A DNA stretch of 64,000 bases from Cellulosimicrobium cellulans (GCF_006539945.1 NZ_BJNZ01000016.1:1-64000); one strand, 5' to 3'; positions 8,206-16,692 are shown, counted from the stretch's first letter. Notes: generated by a model from the letters alone, not told the origin. Translations and numbers: made by a program.

Positions 8206-9330
8206 TCAGCTGATGCGCTGGCCCGACGCCGCGCCGAAGACGTGCGAGTGACCCGGGCGGATCGTCACGTAGATGCGCTCGCCCTTGGCCGGGACGTTGC
8301 GCGGGTCGACGCGGACGATGACCTGGTTGTCACCGGCGCCCGAGTGGACGTCGGCCTGGGCCGCGAGGTCGCCCTTGAGCGTGCCGTAGACGAACGCGTC
8401 GGAACCGAGCTCCTCGACGATGTTCACCTCGACCGGGAAGGCGGCCTCGTTGGCCTGCGACACGACGTCGAGGGCCTCGGGGCGGAAGCCGATCGTCACC
8501 TTGCCGTTGTCCGCCTCGGTGATCTTCGCGGCCGTCTCGCGCTCGAGCGTGATGCGGGCCGGGCCCACCTCGGCGACGCCGTTCTTGACCGCGAACGTGC
8601 CGATGTTCATGGCCGGCGAGCCGATGAAGCCGGCGACGAAGACGTTCTGCGGGGTGTCGTACATGTCGCGCGGCGTGCCGACCTGCTGGAGCAGGCCGTC
8701 CTTGAGGACCGCGATGCGGTCACCCATGGTGAGGGCCTCGGTCTGGTCGTGCGTGACGTAGACCGTCGTGACGCCGAGGCGGCGCTGGAGCGACGCGATC
8801 TGCGTGCGGGTCTGGACGCGGAGCTTGGCGTCGAGGTTCGACAGCGGCTCGTCCATGAGGAACACCTGCGGCTGGCGGACGATCGCGCGGCCCATGGCGA
8901 CGCGCTGACGCTGGCCACCGGAGAGCGCCTTCGGCTTGCGGTCGAGGTACTCGGTGAGGTCGAGGATCTTCGCGGCCTCCTCGACGCGCTGGCGGATCTC
9001 CGCCTTCGGCGTGCCGGCGATCTTCAGCGCGAAGCCCATGTTGTCCGCGACGGACATGTGCGGGTACAGCGCGTAGTTCTGGAACACCATCGCGATGTCG
9101 CGGTCCTTCGGCTGGACGTCCGTGACGTCGCGGTCGCCGATGTAGATGTGTCCGCCGTTGACGTCCTCGAGGCCCGCGAGCATGCGGAGCGAGGTCGACT
9201 TGCCACAGCCCGAGGGGCCGACGAGGACGAGGAACTCGCCGTCCTCGATGTGCAGGTTGAGCTGGTCCACAGCGGGACGCTCGGTCCCGGGGTAGAGCCG
9301 GGTTGCGTGGTCGTAGGTGACCGTAGCCAT
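8206..9330 (-). CDS. Sugar ABC transporter ATP-binding protein, MsiK/MalK-UgpC type
   Basis: The 374-residue cytoplasmic ATPase energises carbohydrate importers. The nucleotide-binding domain shows Walker A GPSGCGKS, Q-loop VFQNYALYPHMSV, signature ALSGGQRQRV, Walker B VFLMDEP and the switch VTHDQTEA. After ~residue 235 comes a TOBE/MalK regulatory domain (IGFRPEAL). No permease or binding-protein gene is adjacent. That fits MsiK, the single shared ATPase that serves several sugar importers, including cellobiose, in Streptomyces. ATG 9330 has GGAGGGA upstream. A -10 box TAGTAT at 9504-9499 would give a leader of roughly 160 nt. Whether it is MsiK proper or a glycerol-phosphate type ATPase needs a tree. 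Confidence 0.88.
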   Translation of the reverse strand: MATVTYDHATRLYPGTERPAVDQLNLHIEDGEFLVLVGPSGCGKSTSLRMLAGLEDVNGGHIYIGDRDVTDVQPKDRDIAMVFQNYALYPHMSVADNMGFALKIAGTPKAEIRQRVEEAAKILDLTEYLDRKPKALSGGQRQRVAMGRAIVRQPQVFLMDEPLSNLDAKLRVQTRTQIASLQRRLGVTTVYVTHDQTEALTMGDRIAVLKDGLLQQVGTPRDMYDTPQNVFVAGFIGSPAMNIGTFAVKNGVAEVGPARITLERETAAKITEADNGKVTIGFRPEALDVVSQANEAAFPVEVNIVEELGSDAFVYGTLKGDLAAQADVHSGAGDNQVIVRVDPRNVPAKGERIYVTIRPGHSHVFGAASGQRIS

Positions 9331-9498
9331 GACTGGTACATCCCTCCACCGGCAGGTACGTGCCGGACGATCCGTTGTGCAGTGACGTGCCACGTCGACG
9401 TAGCTGTTCGCGATGGCGGACGAGCGTGTCTTCGACGACACAGAAGAAGTCGGACCCCCTCTGGTGCGAGCAGGGGACCCGACGTCATCGTGGACCTG

Positions 9499-9504
9499 AT
9501 ACTA
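9499..9504 (-). promoter_or_regulatory. -10 box TAGTAT of the MsiK-like ATPase promoter
   Basis: TAGTAT on the minus strand is the best TANNNT match in the 250-bp gap upstream of the ATPase ATG. It implies a 5' leader of about 160 nt. I see no recognisable riboswitch in that leader. Confidence 0.5.
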
Positions 9505-9580
9505 CTCCGGCTTCTGAGTGCTTCGTCACAGCGCCGGTCACGATCGGGTAGCGGTTTCGTGGCGGCGCGTGACCCGCCGC

Positions 9581-10447
9581 TCAGCCCTCCGCGCGTCCCA
9601 GCAGGTCGGCGAGCAGCTCGAGCGCCGCGGCCAGCCCGTCGGCGTCGGGCACCCGCGAGCCGGCCCGGGTCTCGCCGTCCCCGACCTTGACCCCCAGGTC
9701 GCCCGCGCCGAGGACGGCGAACGCGGTCTCGTCCGTGGTGTCGTCCCCGGCGTACAGCACGCGCGTGCGCCCGCCGGGGAGCCCGGCGTCCTGCCCGACG
9801 ACGTCCCGCAGCCGGTCGACCGCCTCGCCCTTGGACGTCTCCACGACGGCGACCTCCACCACGTCCTTGCCGTGCATCGCGTGCAGCCCGAGCCGCTCGG
9901 CCACGGCGTCCGCGAGGTCCTCCGCCGCCCGCGTGTCGGCCGGGGACGCGAGCCGCGTGTGCAGGACGGCGGCGCTCGGCTTGTCCTGGACCCACGCGCC
10001 CTCGCGGCCCGCCACCGCGTCCGCGAGGCCGGCGCGCAGCGCCGCGAGGGCGTCGGCCTGGTCCGCGGACAGCTCGAGCGGGACGGCCTCGACGCCCGAC
10101 GGGGTGACGACGCCGGTCTCGGCGCCGTGGCTGCCCACGAGGACGGTCCCGACCGGCGGCACGCTGCGCTCGGCGAGGTCCGCGAGGTGGCGCCCCGAGA
10201 CCAGGGCGAGGCGCGTCGTCGTCCCCGCGAGCACCCTCCCGAGGCGGTCGACGGCGGCCCGCGCCGCGGGCGCCATGCGCGCCGCGTGCGGGTCGTCGAC
10301 GAGCGGCGCGAGCGTCCCGTCGAAGTCGAGCGCGACGAGCCGGGCGTGCGGGGAGCCGCTGCCGTCCGCGGCGAACGCGCGGACGGCGTCGGCGACGGGC
10401 CGGGGCAGGGACGGTGGCAGCGCGGGGCCGCCGTCGGGCGGGGTCAC
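9581..10447 (-). CDS. otsB: Trehalose-6-phosphate phosphatase
   Basis: The 288-residue HAD-superfamily enzyme removes phosphate from trehalose-6-phosphate. It has the nucleophile motif LDFDGTLAP (DxDGT), LVSGR, KPSAAVLHTR, and the metal motif YAGDDTTDE. The GTG at 10447 overlaps the otsA stop by 4 bases (GTGA), so the genes are translationally coupled. A longer frame upstream is a shadow of otsA. Together OtsA and OtsB make trehalose, an osmolyte and carbon store. Confidence 0.93.
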   Translation of the reverse strand: MTPPDGGPALPPSLPRPVADAVRAFAADGSGSPHARLVALDFDGTLAPLVDDPHAARMAPAARAAVDRLGRVLAGTTTRLALVSGRHLADLAERSVPPVGTVLVGSHGAETGVVTPSGVEAVPLELSADQADALAALRAGLADAVAGREGAWVQDKPSAAVLHTRLASPADTRAAEDLADAVAERLGLHAMHGKDVVEVAVVETSKGEAVDRLRDVVGQDAGLPGGRTRVLYAGDDTTDETAFAVLGAGDLGVKVGDGETRAGSRVPDADGLAAALELLADLLGRAEG

Positions 10448-11937
10448 GCGCGGGCCTCCACGGCGAGGTCGGCCTGCGCCCCGTCCTGGCCGACGTCGTC
10501 CGGCCGGCGGTGCGGCACGCGCGACGGCATGGCCGTGAGGACGCCGAGGAACGACTCCGACCACTTCGCGACGTCGTCGCTCAGGACCTTGCGGCGCAGG
10601 CGGCGCATGCGCTTGCGCTGCTCGCGGTGGTCCATGTGCGCGGCGGCCACGATGATGTCCTTCATCCCGTCGATGTCGTGCGGGTTGACCAGGAGCGCAC
10701 CGGAGGAGAGCTCGTCGGCAGCGCCCGTGAACTCCGAGAGCACGAGGACGCCCCGGTCGTCGGAGCGCGCGGCGACGTACTCCTTGGCGACGAGGTTCAT
10801 GCCGTCGCGCAGCGCGGTGACGAGCATGACGTCCGCCGCGAGGTACAGCGCGGCCATCTCCTCCGGGGGGTAGGAGTGGTGCAGGTAGTGGATCGCGGCG
10901 TGCCCGATCTCGGCGTACTCCCCGTTGATGCGCCCGACGGCGCCCTCCACGTGCTCGCGCAGCTCCTGGTAGGCGTCGACGTTCTCGCGGCTCGGGCTCG
11001 CGACCTGGACGAGCGTCGCGTGCTCGACGTCGAGGCGCCCGTCCTGGAGGAGCTCACCGTAGGCCTTGATGCGGTGCCGGATGCCCTTGGTGTAGTCCAG
11101 GCGGTCCACGCCGAGCATCATGATGTCCGGGTCGCCCAGGTCGGCGCGGATCTCGCGCGAGCGCTGCTGCACCTCGGGCGATCGCGCGAGCTCGTCGAAG
11201 CGGCGCGAGTCGATCGAGATGGGGAACGCCGCGGCGCGCACGTGGCGGTCGCGACCGTCCTCGCCGGGGACCGTGATGATGGGGCCGCGCGTCGTGTGCG
11301 CGCGCAGGCGGCGCACGGCGCGGATGAAGTTCGCGGCGTCGCCCGCGCGCTGGAAGCCCACGAGGTCCGCGCCCAGGAGCCCGTCGAGCACCTGCCGGCG
11401 CCAGGGGAGCTGCTGGAACAGCTCGAGGGGCGGGAACGGGATGTGGTTGAAGAACCCGATCCGCACGTCCGGGCGCTGGGCGCGGATCATCTGCGGCACG
11501 AGCTGGAGCTGGTAGTCGTGCACCCACACGACGCCGCCCGGCGAGACCTGCGCGACCGCGGCGTCCGCGAAGCGCTGGTTGACGCGCCGGTACGCCTCCC
11601 ACCACGTGCGGTGGTACGTGGGCGGCGAGATGACGTCGTGGTAGAGCGGCCAGAGCGTGTCGTTGGAGAAGCCTTCGTAGTACCGCTCGATCTCGTCGGC
11701 GGAGAGGGTGACGGGCACGAGCCGCATGTCGTCGGCGTCGAACGGCTCGCTGGCCAGGTCAGGTGCGCCGGACCAGCCGACCCACGCGCCGTCGGACGCC
11801 TGCATGACGGGCTCGAGCGCCGTGACGAGACCACCGGGCGAGCGGTTCCACTCGACGTCCCCGCCGGGTCCGACCGTGAAGTCCACGGGCAGCCGGTTGG
11901 CCACCACGACGAGATCGAATCCCTCTTTACCTGTCAA
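10444..11937 (-). CDS. otsA: Trehalose-6-phosphate synthase (TTG start)
   Basis: The 497-residue GT20 retaining glucosyltransferase joins UDP- or ADP-glucose to glucose-6-phosphate. Visible motifs are VVVANRLPVDF with SPGGLVTAL for donor binding, VWVHDYQLQLVP, GFFNHIPFPP, DRLDYTKGIRHRIKA, and DGMNLVAKEYVA near the end. The start is TTG at 11937, set by an AAGGAG ribosome-binding site exactly 7 bases upstream; no in-frame ATG or GTG is near. It is the first gene of an otsA-otsB operon, with a candidate -10 (TACCCT) at 11986-11981. It is divergent from a membrane Ser/Thr kinase gene. Confidence 0.94.
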   Translation of the reverse strand: MTGKEGFDLVVVANRLPVDFTVGPGGDVEWNRSPGGLVTALEPVMQASDGAWVGWSGAPDLASEPFDADDMRLVPVTLSADEIERYYEGFSNDTLWPLYHDVISPPTYHRTWWEAYRRVNQRFADAAVAQVSPGGVVWVHDYQLQLVPQMIRAQRPDVRIGFFNHIPFPPLELFQQLPWRRQVLDGLLGADLVGFQRAGDAANFIRAVRRLRAHTTRGPIITVPGEDGRDRHVRAAAFPISIDSRRFDELARSPEVQQRSREIRADLGDPDIMMLGVDRLDYTKGIRHRIKAYGELLQDGRLDVEHATLVQVASPSRENVDAYQELREHVEGAVGRINGEYAEIGHAAIHYLHHSYPPEEMAALYLAADVMLVTALRDGMNLVAKEYVAARSDDRGVLVLSEFTGAADELSSGALLVNPHDIDGMKDIIVAAAHMDHREQRKRMRRLRRKVLSDDVAKWSESFLGVLTAMPSRVPHRRPDDVGQDGAQADLAVEARA

Positions 11938-11944
11938 TGGACTG

Positions 11945-11950
11945 CTCCTT
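11945..11950 (-). promoter_or_regulatory. Ribosome-binding site AAGGAG fixing the TTG start of otsA
   Basis: AAGGAG on the minus strand is 7 bases from TTG (11937-11935). This is one of the few perfect Shine-Dalgarno sequences here, and it serves the only TTG start I assign. Confidence 0.75.
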
Positions 11951-11980
11951 GAGCTTCGATAGATCGCGCCGGGGAGACCC

Positions 11981-11986
11981 AGGGTA
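11981..11986 (-). promoter_or_regulatory. Candidate -10 box TACCCT for otsA
   Basis: TACCCT on the minus strand lies ~44 bp from the otsA start, giving a leader of about 37 nt that holds the AAGGAG site. Confidence 0.4.
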
Positions 11987-12076
11987 GTCGGCTCGTCCCG
12001 CGCGGGGACGGGCCGTCCGTCCCCGGGCCGAGTCGCCCACCGGGCCCGTCGGGCCGCCGAACGGGCCTGCTGCCGC

Positions 12077-12082
12077 TACCTT
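12077..12082 (+). promoter_or_regulatory. -10 box TACCTT of a probable leaderless promoter
   Basis: TACCTT ends 6 bases before ATG 12089, with no ribosome-binding site between them. Confidence 0.5.
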
Positions 12083-12088
12083 GTCACC

Positions 12089-13810
12089 ATGGAGGAGCCC
12101 ACGCAGCGCGTCGACGCGCGGACCGCCCCGGGCGGGCCGTCGCGCGGCCCCGCGCCGGGCAGCGAGGTGGGGGGCTACCTCATCGGCGCACGCCTCGGGT
12201 CGGGGGCCATGGGCACCGTCCACAGCGCGCACGACGGCGGCGGGAACCTCGTCGCGATCAAGCTCCTGCACGCGCACGTCGACCTCGACGCCGCGGCCCA
12301 GGGTCGCGAGCGGCTGCGTCGCGAGGCGCTCGCCCTCCAGCGCCTGCGGCACCCTGCCGTCGCGCAGATCCTCGACGTCGAGCTCGACGGCCCCGACGCG
12401 TTCATCGTCACCGAGCTCGTCGACGGCCCGACCCTCGAGGACGAGGTCGCCGAGGGCGGCCCGCTCGACGCGTGGGACCTCTACGAGCTCGCCGACCAGC
12501 TCGCGGCCGCGCTCGAGTCCGTGCACGCGGCCGGCGTCGTGCACCGTGACCTCAAGCCGAGCAACGTCATGGTCTCCTCGCGCGGCCCCGTGCTCATCGA
12601 CTTCGGGATCGCGCAGGGCCTCGAGGACGCGCGCGTCACGTCGACCGGCCTCGTCATGGGCACGCCCGGCTACCTCGCGCCCGAGCTGCTCGAGGGCGCC
12701 GCCCCGAGCGTCGGGAGCGACTGGTGGGGCTGGGCCGCGCTCCTCGCCTACGCCGCGACGGGTCGTGCCCCGTTCGGGGTGCGGCCGACCGACGTCGTCC
12801 TGGCCCGTGCCCGCAGCGGGCGGCCCGACCTCGCCGGCCTCGGGCCCGTCACGGCACGCGCGCTCGCCGGGGCCCTGCACGCGGACCCCGCGCAGCGGCT
12901 CGGCCCGACCGAGGTCGTCGCCGCGCTGCGCCAGGCCGCCGACACGGGGGACATGGCTCCCGCGACGCAGGTCGTCGGCCCACCGACGGGGCCCACGCAC
13001 GTCGTTCCGCCGGTCGCCGTCGTCCCGGGCGGCACCGGCGCGCAGGCGTGGGCAGGCCAGGCGCAGGTCGTGCCGCCGCCCCTGCCCACGTCGCAGTCCC
13101 AGGTCAACGACGGCCGCACCATGGCCGTCCCCGCCGGGCACGACCTCATGGACGACCTCGGCGCGCCACCCGTGGGGGAGGACGGCGAGCCGCTCTACGT
13201 CCGGCCCGTGCCGGCCGCGCGCCGCACCGCGCTGCTCCTCCTCGCGGCCCCGCTCGTCCTGCTCGGCATGCTCCACCCGGGCGTCGCGTTCGTCGTGCTG
13301 TCCGTGCTCGTCGTCCTCGCGCGCGTCGTCGGGGTGACGACGGAGTCGCTGCACGCGCGGCGCGAGCGGCGCGGCGTGTCGCCCCGCGACACCGTGAGGG
13401 CGGTCGCGGCGTCGCCCTGGTACGTCGTGCGCGCCGTCGTCGGGGCGCTCCCGTCGCTGCTCGTGGCGGCGTGCGCCGCCGTGCTCGTCGTCGTGGCCGG
13501 GTGGTGGCTCCTGGAGTCCGACCGCTGGGTCGTCGTCGAGGGCGCGGACGGCGGGAACTCCCCGGTCGTCACGACCGTGATCCTCGGACTCGCGTCGCTC
13601 GCGGCCGTCGTCCTCGCGTGGGCCGGGCCGCTGACCCACCTCACGCGCTACGGGACACGGACCGCGCTCGCGCGGATCGCCCCGGGCCGCACCGGGACCC
13701 TCGTGCTCGCGGGCATCGGGCTCGCCCTCACGGTCCTGTGCGTCGTGCTCCTCGCCGGCGACCCCGAGGTGACGTGGTGGCCCTTCCCCGGGCCACCTGC
13801 GCTGCGCTGA
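12089..13810 (+). CDS. Membrane serine/threonine protein kinase with several C-terminal transmembrane segments
   Basis: The 573-residue Hanks-type kinase has a glycine loop LGSGAMG at 36-42, ATP-binding Lys58 (VAIK), HRDLKPSN from 152, DFG at 171-173 and the GTPGYLAPE activation-segment end. A Pro/Gln-rich linker of about 100 residues follows. The C-terminal third carries four or five hydrophobic stretches (for example LLLLAAPLVLLGM, LLVAACAAVLVVVAGWW, TTVILGLASLAAVVLAW). There are no PASTA repeats, so this is not the PknB type with one membrane pass and a peptidoglycan sensor. Signal and substrates are unknown. The next gene, a small membrane protein, may be a partner. The start is probably leaderless. 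Confidence 0.85.
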   Translation: MEEPTQRVDARTAPGGPSRGPAPGSEVGGYLIGARLGSGAMGTVHSAHDGGGNLVAIKLLHAHVDLDAAAQGRERLRREALALQRLRHPAVAQILDVELDGPDAFIVTELVDGPTLEDEVAEGGPLDAWDLYELADQLAAALESVHAAGVVHRDLKPSNVMVSSRGPVLIDFGIAQGLEDARVTSTGLVMGTPGYLAPELLEGAAPSVGSDWWGWAALLAYAATGRAPFGVRPTDVVLARARSGRPDLAGLGPVTARALAGALHADPAQRLGPTEVVAALRQAADTGDMAPATQVVGPPTGPTHVVPPVAVVPGGTGAQAWAGQAQVVPPPLPTSQSQVNDGRTMAVPAGHDLMDDLGAPPVGEDGEPLYVRPVPAARRTALLLLAAPLVLLGMLHPGVAFVVLSVLVVLARVVGVTTESLHARRERRGVSPRDTVRAVAASPWYVVRAVVGALPSLLVAACAAVLVVVAGWWLLESDRWVVVEGADGGNSPVVTTVILGLASLAAVVLAWAGPLTHLTRYGTRTALARIAPGRTGTLVLAGIGLALTVLCVVLLAGDPEVTWWPFPGPPALR

Positions 13811-13883
13811 GCCGGAGTCCCGGTGCCGACGCCCGCTCGTGGATCGTCCCGGGCGTTCCCAGCCCGCTACCAGCACGCATGCG

Positions 13884-13889
13884 TAGGAT
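13884..13889 (+). promoter_or_regulatory. -10 box TAGGAT of a probable leaderless promoter
   Basis: TAGGAT is followed by 7 bases and the GTG at 13897. Confidence 0.5.
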
Positions 13890-13896
13890 GGGCGCC

Positions 13897-14472
13897 GTGC
13901 TCCGGACGACGGTGCCGCGCGCGTGGTCGCGCGGCGTGACGCGCACGTCCGTCGTGCCCGTGACCGGCCGGCTCCTCGGCCCCGCCCTCCTGCTCCTCAC
14001 GCTCCTCGCCGCCCTCGTGACACAGCTCGCCGACCGCGGGTACGCCGTCGTGCACCAGTGCGTCACGGTGCCGGGCGCATGGGGGGTCGCCGGGATGCAC
14101 CTCGCGCTCGTCCACGAGACCCCGGACTGCCCGTCCGGCACCGCGCTCGGCGGCGACCCCGCTGCCATGGTCACCGTGGTCGGCGTGCTCGCGCTGCCCG
14201 TCGTCGTCGGGCACGTCGTGGCCGCGGCGGTGGCGTGGGGCGTGTCGGCGTGGGCGCGGCGCGCCCACGACCGCTCCCGGGCGGTCGTGACCGGCGCGGC
14301 GCGGGCGCTGCGGAGGGTCGTGCGGGGCGCGGGTCGCCCGGTGGGCGCGCTCGTGGCGGGGGCCCGGCGGGTCGTCCGCCCGGTGCCCGACGCCGTCCCC
14401 GTCGCCCTGCACCACCTCGCCGACGCGGTGGTGCGCACGCGGCGCGGTCCGCCGCGGCTCGCCCTGGTCTGA
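13897..14472 (+). CDS. Small membrane protein of unknown function
   Basis: I do not recognise a family. The 191-residue product has two hydrophobic segments (LLGPALLLLTLLAALVTQLA and AAMVTVVGVLALPVVVGHVV). They flank a ~45-residue extracytoplasmic stretch with two Cys (HQCVTVPGAW and TPDCPSGTA) that could form a disulfide. An Arg-rich C-terminal tail follows. The GTG at 13897 sits 7 bases after a TAGGAT -10 box, matching the leaderless pattern used by neighbours. It lies between the membrane kinase and a DsbA-like protein. A disulfide-bearing loop next to a DsbA-like oxidoreductase is suggestive but proves nothing. Confidence 0.55.
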   Translation: MLRTTVPRAWSRGVTRTSVVPVTGRLLGPALLLLTLLAALVTQLADRGYAVVHQCVTVPGAWGVAGMHLALVHETPDCPSGTALGGDPAAMVTVVGVLALPVVVGHVVAAAVAWGVSAWARRAHDRSRAVVTGAARALRRVVRGAGRPVGALVAGARRVVRPVPDAVPVALHHLADAVVRTRRGPPRLALV

Positions 14473-14560
14473 CGACGCCGTCGGACGCACGGCCCGCGCG
14501 ACCCCTGCCGGCGCGCACCTCGACACATCCCCGCTCTCGGAACTCCCTCGGAGGACGACC

Positions 14561-15415
14561 ATGCCCAGCAACGAAGCCCAGACCAAGGCCCAGCGCCGCG
14601 AGGCCGCGCGCGCGGAGGCCCTCGCGCTGCGCGAGGCGCAGGCCAAGCGCGACAAGCGGAACCGCCTCATCACGATCGGAGCGCTCGTCGCGGGCGTCCT
14701 CGTGCTCGTCGGCGTGTTCCTCGCCGTGTGGATCCCGGCCATGAAGGACCAGAACAAGACGATCGACGCCGTCGCGGCCGGGAACCTCGCCGACGTGACG
14801 AGCCCGTCCACGTCGCGCGACGACGGTGGCATCCCGATGGGCGCCGACGGCGCGGCCGGGACGGAGAACGAGGGCGCGGTCGAGGTCGGCGTCTACCTCG
14901 ACTACATGTGCCCCATCTGCGGCCAGTTCGAGGAGACGAACGGCCCGACGCTCGACCAGCTCCGCGAGTCGGGCGACGTCACCGTCGTCCTGCACCCCGT
15001 CTCGATCCTCGACCGCATGGCGAACGCGCAGCAGTTCTCGACCCGATCCGCCGCGGCCGCGGCGTGGATCGCGGACCGCGCGCCGGAGCAGATGAACGCG
15101 TTCAACGCGATCATGTTCCAGAACCAGCCCGAGGAGAACGTCTCGACCCTGACCGACGAGCAGATCGCGGACCTGGCCGAGCAGGCCGGCGTCCCGGCCG
15201 ACGTCGCCGCGGGCATCGCCGACGGGACCGCCGTCGAGACGTACGGCGACTGGGCCGCGACCGCGACGAGCCTCGTCACGCAGGACGAGGCCCTCGTGAA
15301 CCCGCAGTCGGGCGGCTTCGGCACGCCGACGATCACGATCGACGGCGAGCGCTGGGACGGCAACTGGAGCCAGCCGAACGCGCTCTCGGACGCCGTCGCG
15401 GCCGCGCAGGGCTGA
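14561..15415 (+). CDS. Membrane-anchored DsbA-family thiol-disulfide oxidoreductase
   Basis: The 284-residue protein starts with a charged, helical ~35-residue cytoplasmic segment. One transmembrane helix (LITIGALVAGVLVLVGVFLAVWI) at about 37-59 follows, then an extracytoplasmic thioredoxin-fold DsbA domain. The active site is CPIC in DYMCPICGQFEE, and the cis-Pro region is GFGTPTITIDG. It should form or shuffle disulfides in exported proteins. GGAGG precedes the ATG. The active-site family is that of actinobacterial Thioredoxin_4 proteins, which often have such N-terminal anchors. No VKOR or DsbB partner is visible nearby. Confidence 0.88.
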   Translation: MPSNEAQTKAQRREAARAEALALREAQAKRDKRNRLITIGALVAGVLVLVGVFLAVWIPAMKDQNKTIDAVAAGNLADVTSPSTSRDDGGIPMGADGAAGTENEGAVEVGVYLDYMCPICGQFEETNGPTLDQLRESGDVTVVLHPVSILDRMANAQQFSTRSAAAAAWIADRAPEQMNAFNAIMFQNQPEENVSTLTDEQIADLAEQAGVPADVAAGIADGTAVETYGDWAATATSLVTQDEALVNPQSGGFGTPTITIDGERWDGNWSQPNALSDAVAAAQG

Positions 15416-15474
15416 CCCCCTCGCCGGCGCCGCGACCGGCGTCGGCCGCGGTCCCGGGCCGTCGGGCGAGCAGG

Positions 15475-15480
15475 TAGTCT
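15475..15480 (+). promoter_or_regulatory. -10 box TAGTCT of the tRNA-Thr promoter
   Basis: TAGTCT lies 26 bp before the mature tRNA 5' end, giving a short 5' leader for RNase P to remove. Confidence 0.5.
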
Positions 15481-15506
15481 GTTCGCTCGCCCGGCAGCCC
15501 GGGCAC

Positions 15507-15582
15507 GCCGCCTTAGCTCAGCTGGTAGAGCACTCGCCTTGTAAGCGAAAGGTCGTCGGTTCGAACCCGACAGGCGGCTCCA
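15507..15582 (+). tRNA. tRNA-Thr (anticodon UGU), CCA encoded
   Basis: The 76-nt cloverleaf has a GCCGCCT/AGGCGGC acceptor stem, GCTC/GAGC D stem, anticodon loop CTTGTAA with anticodon TGT, and T arm GTCGG-TTCGAAC-CCGAC. CCA is encoded at 15580-15582. The outermost anticodon-stem pair is C-A, a small irregularity. It reads ACA codons, which are rare in this GC-rich genome. Confidence 0.95.
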
Positions 15583-15584
15583 CC

Positions 15585-15620
15585 ACGACGCCCCCGGCTC
15601 CGCGGAGCCGGGGGCGTCGT
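15585..15620 (+). terminator. Terminator after tRNA-Thr
   Basis: An 18-bp perfect palindrome (15585-15602 with 15603-15620) begins 3 bases after the tRNA CCA end. In RNA the tip must open, leaving about 16 pairs. Confidence 0.85.
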
Positions 15621-15638
15621 CGTGCCGGTGCGCGTCGT

Positions 15639-15703
15639 GAGATCGGCAGCTTCTGCTCGGATCGGCAGCCTCGACTGCCGATCTGGGCCGACATCGCCGA
15701 TCC
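15639..15703. repeat. R2 repeat locus 1 (GATCGGCAG units, forward and inverted)
   Basis: Two forward units begin GATCGGCAGC about 19 bp apart, followed by inverted units TGCCGATC and CGCCGATC. It fills the gap between the tRNA terminator and the 3' end of the minus-strand SGNH gene. The same core recurs at 58407-58459 and 59573-59633. Confidence 0.7.
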
Positions 15704-15712
15704 CGTCCGCCT

Positions 15713-16597
15713 TCAGCTGTCGGCGAGCGGGACAGGGAGAAGCTCGGGCGCCTTGGGGAGGCGTCCGTCGCCCGACGACGTCCCGCGGATCCGGCGCTGA
15801 GCCCACGGCACGACGTGCGTGCGGACCCACTGCGCGTTCTGCCGCGCCCGGTCGAGCGCCGGGAGCGGCGGCAGGGGAGCGAGCGGGTCGTCCCACGCCG
15901 CGTCGTCGGGCGCCTGGCCCAGCCCGACGAGCGCCGCCTGCGCGACCCGCCGGTGCCCCTCGGGCGTCAGGTGGATGCGGTCCTCCGACCACACGCGCCA
16001 GTCGTGGAGCGCGCGCATCCCCCACAGGTCGAGCACGTACGCGCCCTGCCGGCGCGCGATCGACCAGATGTGCGCGTTGTACACGCCGACGCGCGGGCGC
16101 GTGAGGCCCACGAGCGGCGAGCTGGAGGCGTCGAACCCGGTGGCCAGGAGGACGTCGATCCCCGCCCCGCGCAGGCGTGCCACCGCGTGCTCGAGGTTGC
16201 GGGCGAGCCGGTCGACGTCCGCGTTCGGCCGCAGGATGTCGTTGCCGCCGCCGATGACGCTCACGAGGTCCGGCTTCATCTCCAGCGCCGCCGGGACCTG
16301 CTCGGTGAGGATCGAGCGCAGCTTGCGCCCGCGGATCGCGAGGTTCGCGTAGCGCAGCGGCTCCACGCCCGCCGCGACGCGACGGGCTGCGAGGTGCTGC
16401 GCGAGGAGGTCGGCCCAGCCGCGCTGGCGGTCCTCCTCGCCGGGGTAGGGATCCCACAGGCCCTCGGTGAACGAGTCGCCGATCGCGAGGTAGCTCGTCC
16501 AGCGGGGCGGGGCGTCGTCGGGTCGGGAGTCGTCGGGTCGGGAGTCGTCGGAGGCGTCACCGGCCAGGGGAGTGGTCGTCGGGTTCTGCGTCGTCAC
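15713..16597 (-). CDS. SGNH/GDSL-type esterase or lipase
   Basis: The 294-residue serine hydrolase has the four SGNH blocks. Block I is AIGDSFTEG with the nucleophile Ser, block II holds the Gly in NLAIRGRK, block III is GGGNDILRP, and block V is DRIHLTPEGH with the catalytic Asp and His. No signal peptide is visible, so it is probably cytoplasmic. The N-terminus has an Asp/Arg/Pro-rich repeat of GTCGGGAGTCGTCGG-type DNA near 16510-16550. The GTG at 16597 is chosen by frame; no strong ribosome-binding site is seen. Substrate is unknown: an acyl or acetyl ester. Confidence 0.85.
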   Translation of the reverse strand: MTTQNPTTTPLAGDASDDSRPDDSRPDDAPPRWTSYLAIGDSFTEGLWDPYPGEEDRQRGWADLLAQHLAARRVAAGVEPLRYANLAIRGRKLRSILTEQVPAALEMKPDLVSVIGGGNDILRPNADVDRLARNLEHAVARLRGAGIDVLLATGFDASSSPLVGLTRPRVGVYNAHIWSIARRQGAYVLDLWGMRALHDWRVWSEDRIHLTPEGHRRVAQAALVGLGQAPDDAAWDDPLAPLPPLPALDRARQNAQWVRTHVVPWAQRRIRGTSSGDGRLPKAPELLPVPLADS

Positions 16598-16633
16598 CCG
16601 CCCATTCTGCTCCCGTCGGTCCCGTGCCCCACC

Positions 16634-16692
16634 GAGGTAGAGCCGTGGTTCCGCGAGGTAGAGGCCTGGTCGGTCGAGGTAGAGCCGTGGTC
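16634..16692 (+). repeat. R1 repeat locus B: three forward 21-bp units
   Basis: Units start GAGGTAGAG at 16634, 16655 and 16676, exactly 21 bp apart. They lie upstream of the SGNH gene start and face locus C, 151 bp away, in inverted orientation. Confidence 0.9.

Noticed and set aside
12724-13896. A plus-strand frame running through the kinase gene into the small membrane protein
   Set aside because: The upstream part is an out-of-frame shadow of the kinase (Arg-rich). Only the part after GTG 13897 has membrane-protein character.
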